A stretch of 25,655 nt of DNA. Origin: DTU032 sp964346175. Its GTDB lineage: Bacteria > Bacillota > Clostridia > Saccharofermentanales > DTU023. The notes under the pieces were generated by a model. That model searched no databases, was not told the DNA's origin, and saw only the letters and a list, made by a program, of their open reading frames with translations. A program made the position numbers and the translations under genes. Positions 22,107 through 25,655 of this stretch are shown here, one piece after another. Numbering within the stretch: position 1 is the first letter of the stretch; each line of letters opens with the position of its first letter. The DNA lies in assembly GCA_964346175.1 (NCBI GenBank), contig CAYFTG010000016.1, positions 1 through 25,655 of the forward strand, written 5' to 3'.

Positions 22107-22546
22107 ACGGCTTCGTCTTTTCCCGTCTCGTTTTGCAGGTAATCTGAATTAATTATGCAATACATGTAGAGGACTTCTTTAGTGCCGACGAAGTGTTGAC
22201 TAGAGCTTTTTGGCAGACGGTTTTCATCTGCTCTCTCGTTGTCCTGATTGATAACGTATTGGAAGGCTCGAAAAAAGAAATGCTCCAAGTTTTGGCGGGA
22301 GGAAAATTTGCAAATGACCGGGAAGATCTCTCCCAGTTTGTAATAACAGTTATGCTCATAGATCTCTTACGCCAAAATTCTCGCGCAGTTGGCGCTGAAG
22401 GGGATGGTGTCAACACTTTTTATTTGGTGCTTACCGTTGATTATCTTGGAAAAAGTGCTCGGCGATATGAAGATCATGCCGGCAAAATCCTTTTGGGTGT
22501 ATCCCGCGATGTTTAGTAGAGATTTCAATAGGGAACCTGTATCCAA
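22107..22546 (-). pseudogene. N-terminal remnant of the ~460-aa HTH-containing family
   Basis: Read on the minus strand from 22546, the frame aligns from its first residue with the intact gene at 22597-23967: LDTGSLLKSLLNIAGYTQKDF against MTTGDLLKALLDIANLKQKSF, then NCYYKLGEIFPVI, FFFRAFQYVINQD and GTKEVLYMYCIINSDYL. A GGAGG site is still present 6 bp before the start, but the start codon is TTG. A TAA at 22369-22367 interrupts the frame after ~59 codons. About 145 residues remain before the sequence switches to the SDR remnant. It lies 50 bp downstream of the intact copy on the same strand, so it was the second gene of a tandem pair. Confidence 0.88.
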
Positions 22547-22596
22547 GTTCTACCTCCGAGCAAACGTTTGCTTGTTGTGTTTCTCAAATGATGGGA

Positions 22597-23967
22597 TTAG
22601 TGATTGCGGTGTTTTTTCTTCGCCTGCACTAAGAGTCTGTCGATATAATCGCTTGTGCTTATACCGGATTCGAGGGCAGCTTGCTTCAGTTCGGGGCCGA
22701 TTAATTCGCTGGCAAATAAGTGATACTTCACACGCTTACTTGCAGGATGCATCAGGCTAACTAGGCTAAGGCCATCTCCGCAGAGAACGGAAAAACTGTT
22801 CAATTGAGTGTTAATAATATTGATAAGACCGGGCCTGATTCCGGCTACATAATCCCTAATTAAACTTGAAAACTGGATGCGTTCCTCAAGGCTGAGATCC
22901 ACTGTCTGATAGTAAGGAACGATAACTTCGGCATTAAAAATGAAAGATTCCAAAGAGTCAGCCGACATATAAACATAGGCATCATCTTTCAACATGTTGT
23001 CAAAGAGATCAACGATTTGCTTATTGCCCCCTTCAGGCATAGAGCCTGCAGGAGGCGTGGCCAGCATGGTTTTGAGCTTTTCATCCAATGCGAAGGTTTC
23101 TGATGTCCCTCGTCTCCCGTTGAAATAGTCTTGAATATTGTCGTGGTTAAAACTCATTGGTTTTGCACCTTTGAACAGATCGCTAACCAGTTGGCTAAAG
23201 TGTTCAAGCTCAAATCTGTTGCATATAACCGTCAGTTGTGGCGTGCCGTCAATCTGCTTGTCGTAGAGCATGATGAACTTATCTTCCAAAAGCAGGAAGG
23301 GCTTGGAGGAGTCGACTTTGGTCTGCCAGCGATAGGTATCGGAGTAGAGCTCAGATTCGAAGAGGCTTTCTAAAATATTTGCTTTGTACTCCTGGGACAG
23401 CGTTTTGAAATGTTCTTGGTCGAATAGTTGGTGAAAAATAATCTCACGCTTCATTTCGGCCGGTAAGATGATGAGCTTGTCCAAAAGCGAGGCGTAATGA
23501 CCAAAAAATTGCTGCAAGGATGAATAAAAAACGAGGCGATCACGTTTGTCTGCCTTGAGGTAGTCGGAGAGAATAATGCTCGTCATATAGAGCACTTTCT
23601 TATTGCCGGAATAAAACTTGTTGTTATGGCTTAGCCCTGATGGATCGCCGTTAGCATCTTTATCTTGCTCAATAGTGTATTGAAAAGCTGAATAAAGAAA
23701 GTCGTTGAGATCGTATCTGGAACTAAAATCAAAAATGACAGGGAAGATATCTCTAAATTTGAAATAGCAATTGTTCTCAAAAACCTCATCCGCAATTATT
23801 CGGGCAGCTTGTTCGCTGAAAGAGTTTGCCTCTACAGAACTAACAAGTAATTTGCCACTGATGATTTTGCTGATTTTGCTGGGTGAGGTATACATACGCT
23901 CAGCAAAACTCTTCTGTTTCAGATTAGCTATATCAAGTAAGGCTTTTAGTAAATCTCCGGTTGTCAT
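22597..23967 (-). CDS. Unrecognised ~460-aa protein with N-terminal XRE-like HTH, copy 2
   Basis: 456 residues. Start ATG at 23967 with GGGAGG at 7 bp. The N-terminal KSFAERMYTSPSKISKIISGKLL (about 20-42) is HTH-like, followed by the family-conserved NCYFKFRDIFPVIFDFSSR segment and AFQYTIEQD. The remaining ~340 residues match copy 1 throughout in length and pattern (PFLLLEDKFIMLYDKQ; YVYMSADSLESFIF; INIINTQLNSFSVLCGDGLSLVSL) but no known domain is recognised. No signal peptide or membrane helix is evident. Unlike copy 1 it has its own promoter, placed between the arms of an 11-bp inverted repeat, which suggests autoregulation by the HTH. A truncated paralog follows it. Function unknown; a regulator with a large ligand- or peptide-sensing region is my best guess. 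Confidence 0.78.
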   Translation of the reverse strand: MTTGDLLKALLDIANLKQKSFAERMYTSPSKISKIISGKLLVSSVEANSFSEQAARIIADEVFENNCYFKFRDIFPVIFDFSSRYDLNDFLYSAFQYTIEQDKDANGDPSGLSHNNKFYSGNKKVLYMTSIILSDYLKADKRDRLVFYSSLQQFFGHYASLLDKLIILPAEMKREIIFHQLFDQEHFKTLSQEYKANILESLFESELYSDTYRWQTKVDSSKPFLLLEDKFIMLYDKQIDGTPQLTVICNRFELEHFSQLVSDLFKGAKPMSFNHDNIQDYFNGRRGTSETFALDEKLKTMLATPPAGSMPEGGNKQIVDLFDNMLKDDAYVYMSADSLESFIFNAEVIVPYYQTVDLSLEERIQFSSLIRDYVAGIRPGLINIINTQLNSFSVLCGDGLSLVSLMHPASKRVKYHLFASELIGPELKQAALESGISTSDYIDRLLVQAKKKHRNH

Positions 23968-24030
23968 AAATTAGCCTCCCAATTAGTCTTAGCAGTCCGG
24001 GGCTAGAAATCATACCTCAGCTGTGTTAGC

Positions 24031-24093
24031 GGTGAAATAATGATAACAGAAAGGGATATTAGAATAGAGGGCAATTGATACAATTATTTCACC
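24031..24093 (-). promoter_or_regulatory. Promoter framed by an 11-bp inverted repeat upstream of the HTH-family gene
   Basis: GGTGAAATAAT (24031-24041) and its exact reverse complement ATTATTTCACC (24083-24093) are 41 bp apart, with centres 52 bp apart (about five helical turns). On the minus strand, between them, lie -35 TTGTAT (24083-24078), a 16-bp spacer and -10 TAATAT (24061-24056). One arm thus abuts the -35 and the other lies just downstream of the start. Confidence 0.65.
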
Positions 24094-24134
24094 TAGGTTC
24101 CATTTTAGGACCGATTTATTGACAAATCTGAAAT

Positions 24135-24160
24135 AAGTTCATTTCCGTGCCTGGCACAGA
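24135..24160. repeat. GTGCCTGGCAC-type palindrome, copy 10 (right arm degraded)
   Basis: AAGTTCATTTCC left arm and intact GTGCCTGGCAC core; the AACTT arm has decayed. Confidence 0.7.
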
Positions 24161-24210
24161 AGTGGAGAAGTGCGACGGAGATCGACAGCTATCGACAGTC
24201 ATTCCCTGCA

Positions 24211-24245
24211 AATTCAACTTTTGTGCCAGGCACAGCTCTTGATTA
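24211..24245. repeat. GTGCCTGGCAC-type palindrome, copy 11 (diverged arms)
   Basis: Core GTGCCAGGCAC with AATTCAACTTTT on the left and AGCTCTTGATT on the right. The arms no longer match well. Confidence 0.65.
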
Positions 24246-24264
24246 GCCGCCAAATCTGTCAAAC

Positions 24265-24299
24265 AAGTCAACTTTCGTGCCAGGCACGAATCTAAATTT
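24265..24299. repeat. GTGCCTGGCAC-type palindrome, copy 12
   Basis: 35 bp, AAGTCAACTTTC left arm, GTGCCAGGCAC core, GAATCTAAATTT right arm. Confidence 0.75.
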
Positions 24300-24573
24300 T
24301 TCAGGCCTATAATTTAAGAATCAGAAATTTTTTCGACTCCTGCTACACCAATTTTGTATTTGAGAGTTCTAATCTCAATTGCTTCCGAATTTTTACTTAT
24401 GCGATTTTAGAATAAAGCAAGACCAAAAGTCATGTTTCGGGATAAAATAATAAGACATCTCTATAAATCCGGTGTCGTCTATAATAGAAATCAAGCTGAT
24501 GACGTAGCCACCTGATTCGGGCATCGTAAATAATCAAGATGTATCGTTTCTGCATTCTAATCGAGGTGAGAAG

Positions 24574-24714
24574 ATGGCAAAGAAGAAAGCTATTGTAGCC
24601 AAGCCAGCAAGTCGGCCTGATCAAATCCAAGTCCAATCTATGGAGAAAGAAAAACATTCAAACAAGCATGATAAGTGCAAAGACTGTCCTAATCCGAAGT
24701 GCAAATGCAGATAA
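24574..24714 (+). CDS. 46-aa Lys/Cys-rich microprotein, possible metal binder
   Basis: The ATG at 24574 follows GAGGTGAGAAG, a good ribosome-binding site, and the frame ends with TAA at 24714. The N-terminal half is basic and polar (MAKKKAIVAKPASRP). The C-terminus holds HSNKH and then CKDCPNPKCKC, four cysteines plus two histidines in 20 residues, a pattern that could bind one zinc or copper ion. There is no signal peptide. A strong hairpin terminator begins 19 bp after the stop, which supports a real transcription unit. I do not recognise the family. Confidence 0.65.
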   Translation: MAKKKAIVAKPASRPDQIQVQSMEKEKHSNKHDKCKDCPNPKCKCR

Positions 24715-24732
24715 AATTTAGCTGAAACAAAG

Positions 24733-24761
24733 AAGGGGCTTCACCCTACATGAAGCCCCTT
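24733..24761. terminator. Bidirectional terminator between the microprotein and CAP genes
   Basis: AAGGGGCTTCA (24733-24743) and TGAAGCCCCTT (24751-24761) form a perfect 11-bp stem with a 7-base loop. Read on the minus strand it is followed by TCTTTGTTTC, and on the plus strand by an AT-rich but not T-rich tract. It therefore serves the CAP gene best and the microprotein plausibly. Confidence 0.85.
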
Positions 24762-24782
24762 AATAAATGGAAAAATCCCTAA

Positions 24783-25655
24783 CTAAAAACTGAATACCAC
24801 TGCCCAATAATGTCCACCGTTTGGTGTGATGTAGTGGCCAACCCCAACGCTCTTGTATTTATCGTAGAGTTGGTTGGTTTCGTGGCCGGGGGAGTTTTTA
24901 AAGCGATCAAGTGCCGTGGAAGCAAGACCGTAGGTGTCTAGGCCTGCACCCATAAAGATGTTTTCACCGTAATTGCCGTACTTACTAATGCCGGCGTGGC
25001 TGAAGTCAATGACGATCTCGACCGAGCGGCTCTCGGCGATGCTCGTCAAATTGCTGCTCTTTTGCAGAGCACCCTTGCCCTTTGATGCCCGATATTGATT
25101 AAGTAAACGGATAAACTCATCGGCGCTGGCGCGGTTAAAGCTGCCGTCCACCTTAGGTGCGGCCTTTGTTGTTGCGGGCTCCTTCGCTGTAGTAGGGGCC
25201 TTCGTAGTAGCAGGAGCCTTGGTTGTGACCGGTGCCTTGGTTGTGGCAGGAGCTTTTGTAGCAGCAGGGGCCGTTGTAGCGGGAGCTGTAGTTCTATTTG
25301 TTGTTGTTTTGGTCACAGGTGCTGCAGTGCTTTGAGGGGCGTTGACTCTTCTGTTTTCGTTTGCTTGCGCCTGCGGATTGCTTGCTGGAGCCTCTCTACG
25401 AGACTCGTTTGTAGTCGTAGCTTCTGTAGCTTTCACCGTAGGATCCTTGTAGACTGTTCTACGGCCAGACGGTGCTGTTCTTTGTGTTCGAGCGGCAACT
25501 GCAGCCTTGTCAGCAGAACTCGATTTAGGTTCATCTAAATCATGAGTCCTGGTCTTAGCGTCTGAGGGCAGGGGAAGGTTCTTGCTTTCGACTGGATCTG
25601 CTCTGTGCTTAGGGGATGCATCTGCCGGATGCTCGATTGTGTCAGAGTTTGAAGG
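24783..25655 (-). CDS. CAP/SCP-domain (YkwD-like) secreted protein, 5' end beyond the window
   Basis: The frame is open from the right edge to the TAA at 24783 (290 residues seen), so the N-terminus and any signal peptide are missing; a GTG at 25436 is only an internal codon. The visible part starts with a long hydrophilic Ser/Pro/Arg/Asp region, then a Thr/Lys/Ala/Pro repeat (TTKAPATTKAPVTTKAP and variants, about eight units), the kind of extended linker that spans the cell wall. The last ~125 residues are a CAP domain: ADEFIRLLNQYRASKGKGALQKSSNLTSIAE, then HAGISKYGNYGENI with the typical His and Glu, SPGHETNQLYDKYKSVGVG, and GHYWAVVFSF. Bacterial CAP proteins are extracellular; their activity is generally unknown. 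It converges on the microprotein gene, with the hairpin between. Confidence 0.9.
   Translation of the reverse strand, partial: PSNSDTIEHPADASPKHRADPVESKNLPLPSDAKTRTHDLDEPKSSSADKAAVAARTQRTAPSGRRTVYKDPTVKATEATTTNESRREAPASNPQAQANENRRVNAPQSTAAPVTKTTTNRTTAPATTAPAATKAPATTKAPVTTKAPATTKAPTTAKEPATTKAAPKVDGSFNRASADEFIRLLNQYRASKGKGALQKSSNLTSIAESRSVEIVIDFSHAGISKYGNYGENIFMGAGLDTYGLASTALDRFKNSPGHETNQLYDKYKSVGVGHYITPNGGHYWAVVFSF

Larger units (their letters stand above)
23968..24573. other. Intergenic region with a regulated promoter and three palindromes
   Basis: 606 bp between divergent genes. Proximal to the HTH-family gene it carries the promoter/inverted-repeat unit at 24031-24093. In the middle are three GTGCCTGGCAC-type palindromes (24135-24299) and a short direct repeat ATCGACAG (24181 and 24191). 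The distal part (24300-24573) is AT-rich leader or promoter sequence for the Cys-rich microprotein, with a TATAAT at 24480-24485 but no good -35. No gene seen. Confidence 0.7.

Noticed and set aside
22193..22516. Plus-strand 107-codon frame over the pseudogene region
   Set aside because: The opposite strand aligns residue by residue with the intact paralog, so this frame is antisense to a decayed gene.
18131..24299. The GTGCCTGGCAC elements as a CRISPR array or as tRNA/riboswitch pieces
   Set aside because: They are irregularly spaced over many genes, occur singly or in twos and threes, and the stem is a simple symmetric palindrome with no cloverleaf or conserved aptamer core.
24430..24657. 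Minus-strand 75-codon frame
   Set aside because: It is antisense to the 46-aa microprotein and its leader, has no ribosome-binding site, and its translation looks random.
25434..25436. GTG start giving a 217-aa CAP protein
   Set aside because: The frame stays open, with the same low-complexity composition, to the window edge, and no ribosome-binding site precedes the GTG. The gene simply continues outside.

Overview
The window looks like a draft-scaffold piece of a Gram-positive Bacillota genome, most likely a clostridial lineage. The reasons are strong AGGAGG-type ribosome-binding sites, an FctA/Spy0128-type isopeptide-repeat surface protein, a CsoR-type copper repressor, a DUF368 membrane protein, a DUF6054 protein, and base composition that is moderate by eye. 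Two runs of exactly 100 N (7446-7545, 19400-19499) are scaffold gaps that interrupt two genes. I cannot assign a genus from the sequence alone.

Layout. (1) 1-6175, minus strand: the first 2058 codons of a giant secreted adhesin, with signal peptide, acidic linker, von Willebrand A domain, Cna-B-like domains and at least nine ~129-residue isopeptide repeats. It runs off the left edge. (2) 6176-7649: an intergenic stretch with palindromic repeats and a terminator, a PH-domain (bPH_2) protein and a gap-split DUF6054 protein, both minus. (3) 7794-12108, plus: a MarR regulator translationally coupled to a heterodimeric ABC exporter pair. (4) 12196-18102, minus: a truncated and an intact member of an unrecognised HTH-containing family, a DsbA-like thioredoxin-fold protein, CsoR and the copper ATPase CopA. 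CopA carries a C-terminal CopZ-like domain with its own internal ribosome-binding site and start codon. (5) 18410-21733, plus: a DUF368 protein (gap-split), a small His-motif protein behind a CRP/FNR-type site, a papain-like/C39-like protein and a degenerate CPBP membrane protein. (6) 21840-23967, minus: an SDR oxidoreductase remnant joined to a remnant of the HTH family, then a second intact HTH-family gene whose promoter lies between the arms of an 11-bp inverted repeat. (7) 24574-25655: a 46-aa Cys-rich microprotein (plus) and, converging on it, a CAP/SCP-domain secreted protein that runs off the right edge.

How parts work together. CopA, CsoR and the internally started CopZ form a Cu(I) efflux and sensing module, with a C-tract/G-tract palindrome at the promoter as candidate CsoR operator. 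MarR and the two ABC half-transporters form a drug-efflux-like operon; the sequence motifs show one degenerate and one catalytic ATP site. The adhesin and the CAP protein are extracellular.

The least explained content is (a) a family of about 460-aa proteins, here as two intact copies each followed by a truncated copy, one with a striking promoter architecture, and (b) a dozen dispersed ~35-48 bp palindromes built on GTGCCTGGCAC with AAGTT/AACTT arms, found only between genes and often touching stop codons. No tRNA, rRNA, CRISPR array or transposase gene was seen.
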